From Elmis aenea (taxonomy: Eukaryota; Arthropoda; Insecta; Coleoptera; Elmidae): 64,000 nt of DNA. A model generated the notes under the pieces. The model was not told where the DNA came from. It did not search any database and saw nothing but the letters and a program-made list of their open reading frames with translations. The translations under genes and the position numbers were made by a program. Where the stretch lies: NCBI GenBank assembly GCA_947652605.1, contig CANTFG010000132.1, positions 1 to 64,000 on the forward strand, read 5' to 3'. Positions 1 to 14,700 of this stretch are shown piece after piece (position 1 is the stretch's first letter; every line of letters begins with the position of its first letter).

Positions 1-1887
1 TTTTAATTTTTAATAATTTCCTAAAAATACCGTGCTTTAGTTAATACATATGTTCCTTGAGCGACTATTTCGAAACAATTTTAATTATTGATTTGTATAT
101 CACAGGAACAGTTTATCCATCGCCTCTTTACATGAATACAATTGTTTTGCATATGTCTTTCAATGAGCTGGTTTTAATTTTTAATAATTTCCTAAAAATA
201 CCGTGCTTTAGTTAATACATATGTTCCTTGAGCGACTATTTCGAAAAAATTTTAATTATTGATTTGTATATCACAGAAACAGTTTATCCATCGCTTCTTT
301 ACATGAATACAATTGTTTTGCATATGTCTTTCAATGAGCTGGTTTTAATTTTTAATAATTTCCTAAAAATACCGTGCTTTAGTTAATACATATGTTCCTT
401 GAGCGACTATTTCGAAACAATTTTAATTATTGATTTGTATATCACAGGAACAGTTTATCCATCGCCTCTTTACATGAATACAATTGTTTTGCATATGTCT
501 TTCAATGAGCTGGTTTTAATTTTTAATAATTTCCTAAATATACCGTGCTTTAGTTAATACATATGTTCCTTGAGCGACTATTTCGAAATAATTTTAATTA
601 TTGTTTTGTATATCACAGGAACAGTTTATCCATCGCCTCTTTACATGAATACAATTGTTTTGCATATGTCTTTCAATGAGCTGGTTTTAATTTTTAATAA
701 TTTCCTAAAAATACCGTGCTTAAGTTAATACATATGTTCCTTGAGCGACTATTTCGAAACAATTTTAATTATTGATTTGTATATCACAGGAACAGTTTAT
801 CCATCGCCTCTTTACATGAATACAATTGTTTTGCATATGTCTTTCAATGAGCTGGTTTTAATTTTTAATAATTTCCTAAATATACCGTGCTTTAGTTAAT
901 ACATATGTTCCTTGAGCGACTATTTCGAAATAATTTTAATTATTGATTTGTATATCACAGTAACAGTTTATTCATCGCCTCTTTACGTAAATACAATTGT
1001 TTTGCATATGTCTTTCAATGAGCTGGTTTTAATTTTTAATAATTTCCTAAAAATACCGTGCTTTAGTTAATACATACGTTCCTTGAGCGACTATTTCGAA
1101 ACAATTTTAATTATTGATTTGTATATCACAGGAACAGTTTATCCATCGCCTCTTTACATGAATACAATTGTTTTGCATATGTCTTTCAAAGAGCTGGTTT
1201 TAATTTTTAATAATTTCCTAAAAATACCGTGCTTTAGTTAATACATACGTTCCTTGAGCGACTATTTCGAAACAATTTTAATTATTGATTTGTATATCAC
1301 AGGAACAGTTTATCCATCGCCTCTTTACATGAATACAATTGTTTTGCATATGTCTTTCAAAGAGCTGGTTTTAATTTTTAATAATTTCCTAAAAATACCG
1401 TGCTTTAGTTAATACATATGTTCCTTGAGCGACTATTTCAAAACAATTTTAATTATTGATTTGTATATCACAGGAACAGTTTATCCATCGCCTCTTTACA
1501 TGAATACAATTGTTTTGCATATGTCTTTCAATGAGCTGGTTTTAATTTTTAATAATTTCCTAAAAATACCGTGCTTTAGTTAATACATATGTTCCTTGAG
1601 CGACTATTTCGAAAAAATTTTAATTATTGATTTGTATATCACAGAAACAGTTTATCCATCGCTTCTTTACATGAATACAATTGTTTTGCATATGTCTTTC
1701 AATGAGCTGGTTTTAATTTTTAATAATTTCCTAAAAATACCGTGCTTTAGTTAATACATATGTTCCTTGAGCGACTATTTCTGAACAATTTTAATTATTG
1801 ATTTGTATATCACAGGAACAGTTTATCCATCGCCTCTTTACATGAATACAATTGTTTTGCATATGTCTTTCAATGAGCTGGTTTTAA
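1..1887 (+). repeat. 171 bp satellite array, left of piggyBac element
   Basis: Head-to-tail monomers of 171 bp, seen directly: the same start recurs at 1, 172 and so on. Each monomer runs from an A/T-rich block through GTGCTTTAGTTAATAC, TTCCTTGAGCGACTATTTC, TATCACAGGAACAGTTTATC, a catcgcctctttac block, CAATTGTTTTGCATATG and GAGCTGG. Neighbouring monomers differ at a few recurring positions: CGAAA, CTAAA or CTGAA after the TTT; GGAACAG or GAAACAG; and the third base of the cgcctc block. No reading frame is conserved. The array ends at the TTAA used by the piggyBac insertion. Confidence 0.98.
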
Positions 1888-1904
1888 CCCTTAATTACTC
1901 GCGC
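1888..1904 (+). repeat. piggyBac-like left terminal inverted repeat
   Basis: CCCTTAATTACTCGCGC pairs with 2774-2790 on the opposite strand, with one mismatch (A/G at the seventh base). The CCCTT terminus next to TTAA is typical of piggyBac-like elements. Confidence 0.9.
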
Positions 1905-2321
1905 TGGTGTATTTTGTACACCAGCGCCAAATTTCTTGCCTCCATCAAACGTACGATTTTTTTGGTGGCACCAGACGCCCACCTAACCTATGTCTAACAT
2001 ATCCGGAATGTAATGGATCAGTCATACGCCAAAACGCCCAACTGATCTTTGCGTTTTTACATAAATTTTAATGCGTTGTCACGTTGGTGCCTAGAATACA
2101 CCGCGCGGGAAATTTTGTAAATTATGTAAATATTCAATCTTTTATACAAAAACGTTTGTTTTATTGTGTGATGGTGTTATGTATGGGTATTTTTGCCATC
2201 CGCAAGTGTGTTCTCCCTTCTAGTTACGCTAAATATCTTTTTTTTATTTGTTTATTTTTTATTTTTATGATTTTACGTCTTATATTCCCATAAAAATCCC
2301 CAATGCCTAACGGGGGAGGCA

Positions 2322-2546
2322 ATGAGTGCCTTCTTGGAGGCTGAAAGTTCAGATGAGGAAATTCTAGGCGATAAGGAAGATGACCTTGAACAGAGAGTAA
2401 TTACTCAAAGTGACCATGACAGTACGTCAGAACTGGAAGGCAGTGACCGTGAAAATGAGATTTCTAGTGAGAGTGATGGGGATGATAGTGCTGATGTAGA
2501 GTTTTTCTTTGGAAAAAATAGAGCCATCAAATCAGAAGAAGATTAG
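2322..2546 (+). pseudogene. N-terminal remnant of piggyBac-like transposase
   Basis: A 74-codon ORF begins MSAFLEAESSDEE and is rich in Asp, Glu and Ser throughout. It ends in a segment with FFGKN followed by a stop. PiggyBac-family transposases commonly begin with a disordered acidic N-terminus, followed by a short [FY]-x-G-K-[DN] stretch before the catalytic domain. Here the DDD catalytic domain and C-terminal cysteine-rich domain are absent. I read the ORF as what is left after internal deletion of an autonomous parent. It may be untranslated, or may make a short acidic peptide. The assignment rests on the element termini plus composition, not on a conserved domain. Confidence 0.55.
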
Positions 2547-2773
2547 AGAGCTTTTAAAATTAATTTGGTTTTCGTTAACTGTCTTTTTTTGTTGGTTGAT
2601 ATTATGTTCCTATATACTTTTAAAATGTTTAACTTATTCGTAAAAACTATACTTATTTTTAATGTTTGACGTAAATTACCGTCAGCAAAAAAAATAGCGT
2701 TTTTGTTTAAAAACAAGCAAAATTTAGGGTGGTGTACAAAGTACACCGCGCGGGAAAAAGTTCGAATAATTTG

Positions 2774-2790
2774 GCGCGAGTAACTAAGGG
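2774..2790 (-). repeat. piggyBac-like right terminal inverted repeat
   Basis: Reverse complement of the left terminus. It ends AAGGG immediately before the right TTAA at 2791-2794. Confidence 0.9.
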
Positions 2791-5700
2791 TTAATTTTTA
2801 ATAATTTCCTAAATATACCGTGCTTTAGTTAATACATATGTTCCTTGAGCGACTATTTCGAAATAATTTTAATTATTGTTTTGTATATCACAGGAACAGT
2901 TTATCCATCGCCTCTTTACATGAATACAATTGTTTTGCATATGTCTTTCAATGAGCTGGTTTTAATTTTTAATAATTTCCTAAAAATACCGTGCTTAAGT
3001 TAATACATATGTTCCTTGAGCGACTATTTCGAAACAATTTTAATTATTGATTTGTATATCACAGAAACAGTTTATCCATCGCCTCTTTACATGAATACAA
3101 TTGTTTTGCATATGTCTTTCAATGAGCTGGTTTTAATTTTTAATAATTTCCTAAAAATACCGTGCTTTAGTTAATACATATGTTCCTTGAGCGACTATTT
3201 CGAAACAATTTTAATTATTGATTTGTATATCACAGAAACACTTTATCCATCGCCTCTTTACATGAATACAATTGTTTTGCATATGTCTTTCAATGAGCTG
3301 GTTTTAATTTTTAATAATTTCCTAAAAATACCGTGCTTTAGTTAATACATATGTTCCTTGAGCGACTATTTCTAAACAATTTTAATTATTGATTTGTATA
3401 TCACAGGAACAGTTTATCCATCGCCTCGTTACATGAATACAATTGTTTTGCATATGTCTTTCAATGAGCTGGTTTTAATTTTTAATAATTTCCTAAAAAT
3501 ACCGTGCTTTAGTTAATACATATGTTCCTTGAGCGACTATTTCGAAACAATTTTAATTATTGATTTGTATATCACAGGAACAGTTTATCCATCGCCTCTT
3601 TACATGAATACAATTGTTTTGCATATGTCTTTCAATGAGCTGGTTTTAATTTTTAATAATTTCCTAAAAATACTGTGCTTTAGTTAATACATATGTTCCT
3701 TGAGCGACTATTTCGAAACAATTTTAATTATTGATTTGTATATCACAGAAACAGTTTATCCATCGCCTCTTTAAATGAATACAATTGTTTTGCATATGTC
3801 TTTCAATGAGCTGGTTTTAATTTTTAATAATTTCCTAAAAATACCGTGCTTTAGTTAATACATATGTTCCTTGAGCGACTATTTCTGAACAATTTTAATT
3901 ATTGATTTGTATATCACAGAAACCGTTTATCCATCGCCTCTTTACATGAATACAATTGTTTTGCATATGTCTTTCAAAGAGCTGGTTTTCATTTTTAATA
4001 ATTTCCTAAAAATACCGTGCTTTAGTTAATACATATGTTCCTTGAGCGACTATTTCGAAACAATTTCAATTATTGATTTGTATATCACAGGAACAGTTTA
4101 TCCATCGCCTCTTTACATGAATACAATTGTTTTGCATATGTCTTTCAATGAGCTGGTTTTAATTTTTAATAATTTCCTAAAAATACCGTGCTTTAGTTAA
4201 TACATATGTTCCTTGAGCGACTATTTCGAAACAATTTTAATTATTGATTTGTATATTACAGAAACAGTTTATCCATCGCTTCTTTACATGAATACAATTG
4301 TTTTGCATATGTCTTCCAATGAGCTGGTTTTAATTTTTAATATTTTCCTAAAAATACCGTGCTTTAGTTAATACATATGTTCCTTGAGCGACTATTTCGA
4401 AACAATTTTAATTATTGATTTGTATATCACAGGAACAGTTTATCCATCGCCTCTTTACATGAATACAATTGTTTTGCATATGTCTTTCAATGAGCTGGTT
4501 TTAATTTTTAATAATTTCCTAAATATACCGTGCTTTAGTTAATACATATGTTCCTTGAGCGACTATTTCGAAACAATTTTAATTATTGATTTGTATATCA
4601 CAGAAACAGTTTATCCATCGCCTCTTTACATGAATACAATTGTTTTGCATATGTCTTTCAATGAGCTGGTTTTAATTTTTAATAATTTCCTAAAAATACC
4701 GTGCTTTAGTTAATACATACGTTCCTTGAGCGACTATTTCGAAACAATTTTAATTATTGATTTGTATATCACAGGAACAGTTTATCCATTGCCTCTTTAC
4801 ATGAATACAATTGTTTTGCATATGTCTTTCAATGAGCTGGTTTTAATTTTTAATAATTTCCTAAAAATACCGTGCTTTAGTTAATACATATGTTCCTTGA
4901 GCGACTATTTCGAAACAATTTTAATTATTGATTTGTATATCACAGAAACACTTTATCCATCGCCTCTTTACATGAATACAATTGTTTTGCATATGTCTTT
5001 CAATGAGCTGGTTTTAATTTTTAATAATTTCCTAAAAATACCGTGCTTTAGTTAATACATATGTTCCTTGAGCGACTATTTCTAAACAATTTTAATTATT
5101 GATTTGTATATCACAGGAACAGTTTATCCATCGCCTCGTTACATGAATACAATTGTTTTGCATATGTCTTTCAATGAGCTGGTTTTAATTTTTAATAATT
5201 TCCTAAAAATACCGTGCTTTAGTTAATACATATGTTCCTTGAGCGACTATTTCGAAACAATTTTAATTATTGATTTGTATATCACAGGAACAGTTTATCC
5301 ATCGCCTCTTTACATGAATACAATTGTTTTGCATATGTCTTTCAATGAGCTGGTTTTAATTTTTAATAATTTCCTAAAAATACTGTGCTTTAGTTAATAC
5401 ATATGTTCCTTGAGCGACTATTTCGAAACAATTTTAATTATTGATTTGTATATCACAGAAACAGTTTATCCATCGCCTCTTTAAATGAATACAATTGTTT
5501 TGCATATGTCTTTCAATGAGCTGGTTTTAATTTTTAATAATTTCCTAAAAATACCGTGCTTTAGTTAATACATATGTTCCTTGAGCGACTATTTCTGAAC
5601 AATTTTAATTATTGATTTGTATATCACAGAAACCGTTTATCCATCGCCTCTTTACATGAATACAATTGTTTTGCATATGTCTTTCAAAGAGCTGGTTTTC

Positions 5701-8700
5701 ATTTTTAATAATTTCCTAAAAATACCGTGCTTTAGTTAATACATATGTTCCTTGAGCGACTATTTCGAAACAATTTCAATTATTGATTTGTATATCACAG
5801 GAACAGTTTATCCATCGCCTCTTTACATGAATACAATTGTTTTGCATATGTCTTTCAATGAGCTGGTTTTAATTTTTAATAATTTCCTAAAAATACCGTG
5901 CTTTAGTTAATACATATGTTCCTTGAGCGACTATTTCGAAAAAATTTTAATTATTGATTTGTATATTACAGAAACAGTTTATCCATCGCTTCTTTACATG
6001 AATACAATTGTTTTGCATATGTCTTTCAATGAGCTGGTTTTAATTTTTAATATTTTCCTAAAAATACCGTGCTTTAGTTAATACATATGTTCCTTGAGCG
6101 ACTATTTCGAAACAATTTTAATTATTGATTTGTATATCACAGGAACAGTTTATCCATCGCCTCTTTACATGAATACAATTGTTTTGCATATGTCTTTCAA
6201 TGAGCTGGTTTTAATTTTTAATAATTTCCTAAATATACCGTGCTTTAGTTAATACATATGTTCCTTGAGCGACTATTTCGAAACAATTTTAATTATTGAT
6301 TTGTATATCACAGAAACAGTTTATCCATCGCCTCTTTACATGAATACAATTGTTTTGCATATGTCTTTCAATGAGCTGGTTTTAATTTTTAATAATTTCC
6401 TAAAAATACCGTGCTTTAGTTAATACATATGTTCCTTGAGCGACTATTTCTAAACAATTTTAATTATTGATTTGTATATCACAGGAACAATTTATCCATC
6501 GTTTCTTTACATGAATACAATTGTTTTGCATATGTCTTTCAATGAGCTGGTTTTAATTTTTAATAATTTCCTAAAAATACCGTGCTTTAGTTAATACATA
6601 TGTTCCTTGAGCGACTATTTCTAAACAATTTTAATTATTGATTTGTATATCACAGGAACAGTTTATCCATCGCCTCTTTACGTAAATACAATTGTTTTGC
6701 ATATGTCTTTCAATAAGCTGGTTTTAATTTTTAATAATTTCCTAAAAATACCGTGCTTTAGTTAATACATATGTTCCTTGAGCGACTATTTCGAAACAAT
6801 TTTAATTATTGATTTGTATATCACAGGAACAGTTTATCCATCGCCTCTTTACATGAATACAATTGTTTTGCATATATGTCTTTCAATGAGCTGGTTTTAG
6901 TTTTTAATAATTTCCTAAAAATACCGTGCTTTAGTTAATACATATGTTCCTTGAGCGACTATTTCTGAACAATTTTAATTATTGATTTGTATATCACAGG
7001 AACAGTTTATCCATCGCCTGTTTACATGAATACAATTGTTTTGCATATGTCTTTCAAAGAGCTGGTTTTAATTTTTAATAATTTCCTAAAAATACCGTGC
7101 TTTATTTAATACATATGTTCCTTGAGCGACTATTTCGAAACAATTTTAATTATTGATTTGTATATCACAGGAACAGTTTATCCATCGCCTCTTTACATGA
7201 ATACAATTGTTTTGCATATGTCTTTTAAAGAGCTGGTTTTCATTTTTAATAATTTCCTAAATATACCGTGCTTTAGTTAATACATATGTTCCTTGAGCGA
7301 CTATTTCGAAACAATTTTAATTATTGATTTGTATATCACAGGAACAGTTTATCCATCGCCTCTTTACATGAATACAATTGTTTTGCATATGTCTTTCAAT
7401 GAGCTGGTTTTAATTTTTAATAATTTCCTAAAAATACCGTGCTTTAGTTAATACATATGTTCCTTGAGCGACTATTTCTAAACAATTTTAATTATTGATT
7501 TGTATATCACAGGAACAATTTATCCATCGTTTCTTTACATGAATACAATTGTTTTGCATATGTCTTTCAATGAGCTGGTTTTAATTTTTAATAATTTCCT
7601 AAAAATACCGTGCTTTAGTTAATACATATGTTCCTTGAGCGACTATTTCGAAACAATTTTAATTATTGATTTGTATATCACAGGAACAGTTTATCCATCG
7701 CCTCTTTACGTGAATACAATTGTTTTGCATATGTCTTTCAATGAGCTGGTTTTAATTTTTAATAATTTCCTAAAAATACCGTGCTTTAGTTAATACATAT
7801 GTTCCTTGAGCGACTATTTCTAAACAATTTTAATTATTGATTTGTATATCACAGGAACAATTTATCCATCGTTTCTTTACATGAATACAATTGTTTTGCA
7901 TATGTCTTTCAATGAGCTGGTTTTAATTTTTAATAATTTCCTAAAAATACCGTGCTTTAGTTAATACATATGTTCCTTGAGCGACTATTTCTAAACAATT
8001 TTAATTATTGATTTGTATATCACAGGAACAGTTTATCCATCGCCTCTTTACGTGAATACAATTGTTTTGCATATGTCTTTCAATAAGCTGGTTTTAATTT
8101 TTAATAATTTCCTAAAAATACCGTGCTTTAGTTAATACATATGTTCCTTGAGCGACTATTTCGAAACAATTTTAATTATTGATTTGTATATCACAGGAAC
8201 AGTTTATCCATCGCCTCTTTACATGAATACAATTGTTTTGCATATATGTCTTTCAATGAGCTGGTTTTAGTTTTTAATAATTTCCTAAAAATACCGTGCT
8301 TTAGTTAATACATATGTTCCTTGAGCGACTATTTCTGAACAATTTTAATTATTGATTTGTATATCACAGGAACAGTTTATCCATCGCCTGTTTACATGAA
8401 TACAATTGTTTTGCATATGTCTTTCAAAGAGCTGGTTTTAATTTTTAATAATTTCCTAAAAATACCGTGCTTTATTTAATACATATGTTCCTTGAGCGAC
8501 TATTTCGAAACAATTTTAATTATTGATTTGTATATCACAGGAACAGTTTATCCATCGCCTCTTTACATGAATACAATTGTTTTGCATATGTCTTTTAAAG
8601 AGCTGGTTTTCATTTTTAATAATTTCCTAAATATACCGTGCTTTAGTTAATACATATGTTCCTTGAGCGACTATTTCGAAACAATTTTAATTATTGATTT

Positions 8701-11700
8701 GTATATCACAGGGACAGTTTATCCATCGCCTCTTTACATGAATACAATTGTTTTGCATATGTCTTTCAATGAGCTGGTTTTAATTTTTAATATTTTCCTA
8801 AAAATACCGTGCTTTAGTTAATACATATGTTCCTTGAGCGACTATTTCTAAACAATTTTAATTATTGATTTGTATATCACAGGAACAATTTATCCATCGT
8901 TTCTTTACATGAATACAATTGTTTTGCATATGTCTTTCAATGAGCTGGTTTTAATTTTTAATAATTTCCTAAAAATACCGTGCTTTAGTTAATACATATG
9001 TTCCTTGAGCGACTATTTCGAAACAATTTTAATTATTGATTTGTATATCACAGGAACAGTTTATCCATCGCCTCTTTACGTGAATACAATTGTTTTGCAT
9101 ATGTCTTTCAATGAGCTGGTTTTAATTTTTAATTATTTCCTAAAAATACCGTGCTTTAGTTAATACATATGTTCCTTGAGCGACTATTTCTAAACAATTT
9201 TAATTATTGATTTGTATATCACAGGAACAGTTTATCCATCGCCTCTTTACATGAATACAATTGTTTTGCATATGTCTTTCAATGAGCTGGTTTTAATTTT
9301 TAATAATATCCTAAAAATACCGTGCTTTAGTTAATACATATGTTCCTTGAGCGACTATTTCTGAACAATTTTAATTATTGATTTGTATATCACAGGAACA
9401 GTTTATCCATCGCCTCTTTACATGAATACAATTGTTTTGCATATGTCTTTCAAAGAGCTGGTTTTAATTTTTAATAATTTCCTAAAAATACCGTGCTTTA
9501 GTTAATACATATGTTCCTTGAGCGACTATTTCTAAACAATTTTAATTATTGATTTGTATATCACAGGAACAATTTATCCATCGTTTCTTTACATGAATAC
9601 AATTGTTTTGCATATGTCTTTCAATGAGCTGGTTTTAATTTTTAATAATTTCCTAAAAATACCGTGCTTTAGTTAATACATATGTTCCTTGAGCGACTAT
9701 TTCGAAACAATTTTAATTATTGATTTGTATATCACAGGAACAGTTTATCCATCGCCTCTTTACGTGAATACAATTGTTTTGCATATGTCTTTCAATGAGC
9801 TGGTTTTAATTTTTAATTATTTCCTAAAAATACCGTGCTTTAGTTAATACATATGTTCCTTGAGCGACTATTTCTAAACAATTTTAATTATTGATTTGTA
9901 TATCACAGGAACAGTTTATCCATCGCCTCTTTACATGAATACAATTGTTTTGCATATGTCTTTCAATGAGCTGGTTTTAATTTTTAATAATATCCTAAAA
10001 ATACCGTGCTTTAGTTAATACATATGTTCCTTGAGCGACTATTTCTGAACAATTTTAATTATTGATTTGTATATCACAGGAACAGTTTATCCATCGCCTC
10101 TTTACATGAATACAATTGTTTTGCATATGTCTTTCAAAGAGCTGGTTTTAATTTTTAATAATTTCCTAAAAATACCGTGCTTTAGTTAATACATATGTTC
10201 CTTGAGCGACTATTTCTAAACAATTTTAATTATTGATTTGTATATCACAGGAACAATTTATCCATCGTTTCTTTACATGAATACAATTGTTTTGCATATG
10301 TCTTTCAATGAGCTGGTTTTAATTTTTAATAATTTCCTAAAAATACCGTGCTTTAGTTAATACATATGTTCCTTGAGCGACTATTTCTAAACAATTTTAA
10401 TTATTGATTTGTATATCACAGGAACAGTTTATCCATCGCCTCTTTACGTGAATACAATTGTTTTGCATATGTCTTTCAATAAGCTGGTTTTAATTTTTAA
10501 TAATTTCCTAAAAATACCGTGCTTTAGTTAATACATATGTTCCTTGAGCGACTATTTCGAAACAATTTTAATTATTGATTTGTATATCACAGGAACAGTT
10601 TATCCATCGCCTCTTTACGTGAATACAATTGTTTTGCATATGTCTTTCAATAAGCTGGTTTTAATTTTTAATAATTTCCTAAAAATACCGTGCTTTAGTT
10701 AATACATATGTTCCTTGAGCGACTATTTCGAAATAATTTTAATTATTGTTTTGTATATCACAGGAACAGTTTATCCATCGCCTCTTTACATGAATACAAT
10801 TGTTTTGCATATGTCTTTCAATGAGCTGGTTTTAATTTTTAATAATTTCCTAAAAATACCGTGCTTAAGTTAATACATATGTTCCTTGAGCGACTATTTC
10901 GAAACAATTTTAATTATTGATTTGTATATCACAGAAACAGTTTATCCATCGCCTCTTTACATGAATACAATTGTTTTGCATATGTCTTTCAATGAGCTGG
11001 TTTTAATTTTTAATAATTTCCTAAAAATACCGTGCTTTAGTTAATACATATGTTCCTTGAGCGACTATTTCGAAACAATTTTAATTATTGATTTGTATAT
11101 CACAGGAACAGTTTATCCATCGCCTCTTTACATGAATACAATTGTTTTGCATATGTCTTTCAATGAGCTGGTTTTAATTTTTAATAATTCCCTAAAAATA
11201 CCGTGCTTTAGTTAATACATATGTTCCTTGAGCGACTATTTCGAAACAATTTTAATTATTGATTTGTATATCACAGGAACAGTTTATCCATCGCCTCTTT
11301 ACATGAATACAATTGTTTTGCATATGTCTTTCAATGAGCTGGTTTTAATTTTTAATAATTCCCTAAAAATACCGTGCTTTAGTTAATACATATGTTCCTT
11401 GAGCGACTATTTCGAAACAATTTTAATTATTGATTTGTATATCACAGAAACACTTTATCCATCGCCTCTTTACATGAATACAATTGTTTTGCATATGTCT
11501 TTCAATGAGCTGGTTTTAATTTTCAATAATTTCCTAAAAATACTGTGCTTTAGTTAATACATATGTTCCTTGAGCGACTATTTCTAAACAATTTTAATTA
11601 TTGATTTGTATATCACAGGAACAGTTTATCCATCGCCTCGTTACATGAATACAATTGTTTTGCATATGTCTTTCAATGAGCTGGTTTTAATTTTTAATAA

Positions 11701-14700
11701 TTTCCTAAAAATACTGTGCTTTAGTTAATACATATGTTCCTTGAGCGACTATTTCGAAACAATTTTAATTATTGATTTGTATATCACAGAAACAGTTTAT
11801 CCATCGCCTCTTTACATGAATACAATTGTTTTGCATATGTCTTTCAATGAGCTGGTTTTAATTTTTAATAATTTCCTAAAAATACCGTGCTTTAGTTAAT
11901 ACATATGTTCCTTGAGCGACTATTTCTGAACAATTTTAATTATTGATTTGTATATCACAGAAACCGTTTATCCATCGCCTCTTTACATGAATACAATTGT
12001 TTTGCATATGTCTTTCAAAGAGCTGGTTTTCATTTTTAATAATTTCCTAAAAATACCGTGCTTTAGTTAATACATATGTTCCTTGAGCGACTATTTCTGA
12101 ACAATTTTAATTATTGATTTGTATATCACAGAAACCGTTTATCCATCGCCTCTTTACATGAATACAATTGTTTTGCATATGTCTTTCAAAGAGCTGGTTT
12201 TCATTTTTAATAATTTCCTAAAAATACCGTGCTTTAGTTAATACATATGTTCCTTGAGCGACTATTTCAAAACAATTTCAATTATTGATTTGTATATCAC
12301 AGGAACAGTTTATCCATCGCCTCTTTACATGAATACAATTGTTTTGCATATGTCTTTCAATGAGCTGGTTTTAATTTTTAATAATTTCCTAAAAATACCG
12401 TGCTTTAGTTAATACATATGTTCCTTGAGCGACTATTTCGAAACAATTTTAATTATTGATTTGTATATCACAGGAACAGTTTATCCATCGCCTCTTTACA
12501 TGAATACAATTGTTTTGCATATGTCTTTCAATGAGCTGGTTTTAATTTTTAATAATTTCCTAAAAATACCGTGCTTTAGTTAATACATATGTTCCTTGAG
12601 CGACTATTTCTAAACAATTTTAATTATTGATTTGTATATCACAGGAACAGTTTATCCATCGCCTCTTTACGTGAATACAATTGTTTTGCATATGTCTTTC
12701 AATAAGCTGGTTTTAATTTTTAATAATTTCCTAAAAATACCGTGCTTTAGTTAATACATATGTTCCTTGAGCGACTATTTCGAAACAATTTTAATTATTG
12801 ATTTGTATATCACAGGAACAGTTTATCCATCGCCTCTTTACACGAATACAATTGTTTTGCATATATGTCTTTCAATGAGCTGGTTTTAATTTTTAATAAT
12901 TTCCTAAAAATACCGTGCTTTAGTTAATACATATGTTCCTTGAGCGACTATTTCTAAACAATTTTAATTATTGATTTGTATATCACAGGAACAGTTTATC
13001 CATCGCCTCTTTACATGAATACAATTGTTTTGCATATGTCTTTCAATGAGCTGGTTTTAATTTTTAATAATTTCCTAAATATACCGTGCTTTAGTTAATA
13101 CATATGTTCCTTGAGCGACTATTTCGAAATAATTTTAATTATTGTTTTGTATATCACAGGAACAGTTTATCCATCGCCTCTTTACATGAATACAATTGTT
13201 TTGCATATGTCTTTCAATGAGCTGGTTTTAATTTTTAATAATTTCCTAAAAATACCGTGCTTAAGTTAATACATATGTTCCTTGAGCGACTATTTCGAAA
13301 CAATTTTAATTATTGATTTGTATATCACAGAAACAGTTTATCCATCGCCTCTTTACATGAATACAATTGTTTTGCATATGTCTTTCAATGAACTGGTTTT
13401 AATTTTTAATAATTTCCTAAAAATACCGTGCTTTAGTTAATACATACGTTCCTTGAGCGACTATTTCGAAACAATTTTAATTATTGATTTGTATATCACA
13501 GGAACAGTTTATCCATTGCCTCTTTACATGAATACAATTGTTTTGCATATGTCTTTCAATGAGCTGGTTTTAATTTTTAATAATTTCCTAAAAATACCGT
13601 GCTTTAGTTAATACATATGTTCCTTGAGCGACTATTTCGAAACAATTTTAATTATTGATTTGTATATCACAGGAACAGTTTATCCATCGCCTCTTTACAT
13701 GAATACAATTGTTTTGCATATGTCTTTCAATGAGCTGGTTTTAATTTTTAATAATTCCCTAAAAATACCGTGCTTTAGTTAATACATATGTTCCTTGAGC
13801 GACTATTTCGAAACAATTTTAATTATTGATTTGTATATCACAGAAACACTTTATCCATCGCCTCTTTACATGAATACAATTGTTTTGCATATGTCTTTCA
13901 ATGAGCTGGTTTTAATTTTTAATAATTTCCTAAAAATACCGTGCTTTAGTTAATACATATGTTCCTTGAGCGACTATTTCTAAACAATTTTAATTATTGA
14001 TTTGTATATCACAGGAACAGTTTATTCATCGCCTCTTTACGTGAATACAATTGTTTTGCATAGGTCTTTCAATGAGCTGGTTTTAATTTTTAATAATTTC
14101 CTAAAAATACCGTGCTTTAGTTAATACATATGTTCCTTGAGCGACTATTTCGAAACAATTTTAATTATTGATTTGTATATCACAGGAACAGTTTATCCAT
14201 CGCCTCTTTACATGAATACAATTGTTTTGCATATATGTCTTTCAATGAGCTGGTTTTAATTTTTAATAATTTCCTAAAAATACCGTGCTTTAGTTAATAC
14301 ATATGTTCCTTGAGCGACTATTTCTAAACAATTTTAATTATTGATTTGTATATCACAGGAACAGTTTATCCATCGCCTCTTTACATGAATACAATTGTTT
14401 TGCATATGTCTTTCAAAGAGCTGGTTTTAATTTTTAATAATTTCCTAAAAATACCGTGCTTTAGTTAATAAATATGTTCCTTGAGCGACTATTTCTAAAC
14501 AATTTTAATTATTGATTTGTATATCACAGGAACAGTTTATCCATCGCCTCTTTACATGAATACAATTGTTTTGCATATGTCTTTCAATGAGCTGGTTTTA
14601 AGTTTTAATAATTTTCTAAAAATACCGTGCTTTAGTTAATACATATGTTCCTTGAGCAACTATTTCTAAACAATTTTAATTATTGATTTGTATATCACAG

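Larger units (their letters stand above)
1888..2790. mobile_element. Non-autonomous piggyBac-like element
   Basis: A 903 bp insertion interrupts one satellite monomer and is flanked by TTAA on both sides (1884-1887 and 2791-2794), the diagnostic piggyBac target duplication. The termini are 17 bp inverted repeats, CCCTTAATTACTCGCGC at 1888-1904 and its complement at 2774-2790, with one mismatch. Each end also has a subterminal palindrome of the form GGTGTA-N5-TACACC (1905-1923 and 2731-2747). A direct repeat, ACACCGCGCGGGAAA, appears near 2098 and 2743. The interior encodes only a short acidic N-terminal remnant, so it must be moved by a transposase encoded elsewhere. Satellite phase resumes exactly after the element. 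Confidence 0.93.

Noticed and set aside
220..260. CENP-B box
   Set aside because: TTTCGAAACAATTTT has a TTCG start but lacks the CGGG part of the box, so it does not fit.
1..1880. CRISPR-like array
   Set aside because: The repeats are contiguous 171 bp monomers with no unique spacers, next to eukaryotic elements.
1803..1997. 64-aa plus-strand ORF
   Set aside because: It crosses the satellite/piggyBac junction and has no coding features.
2084..2293. 69-aa hydrophobic ORF in the piggyBac-like element
   Set aside because: Lies in the non-coding 5' part of the element. The hydrophobicity comes from T-rich sequence.
2543..2746. 67-aa minus-strand ORF
   Set aside because: Antisense to the 3' untranslated part of the element, with no recognisable features.
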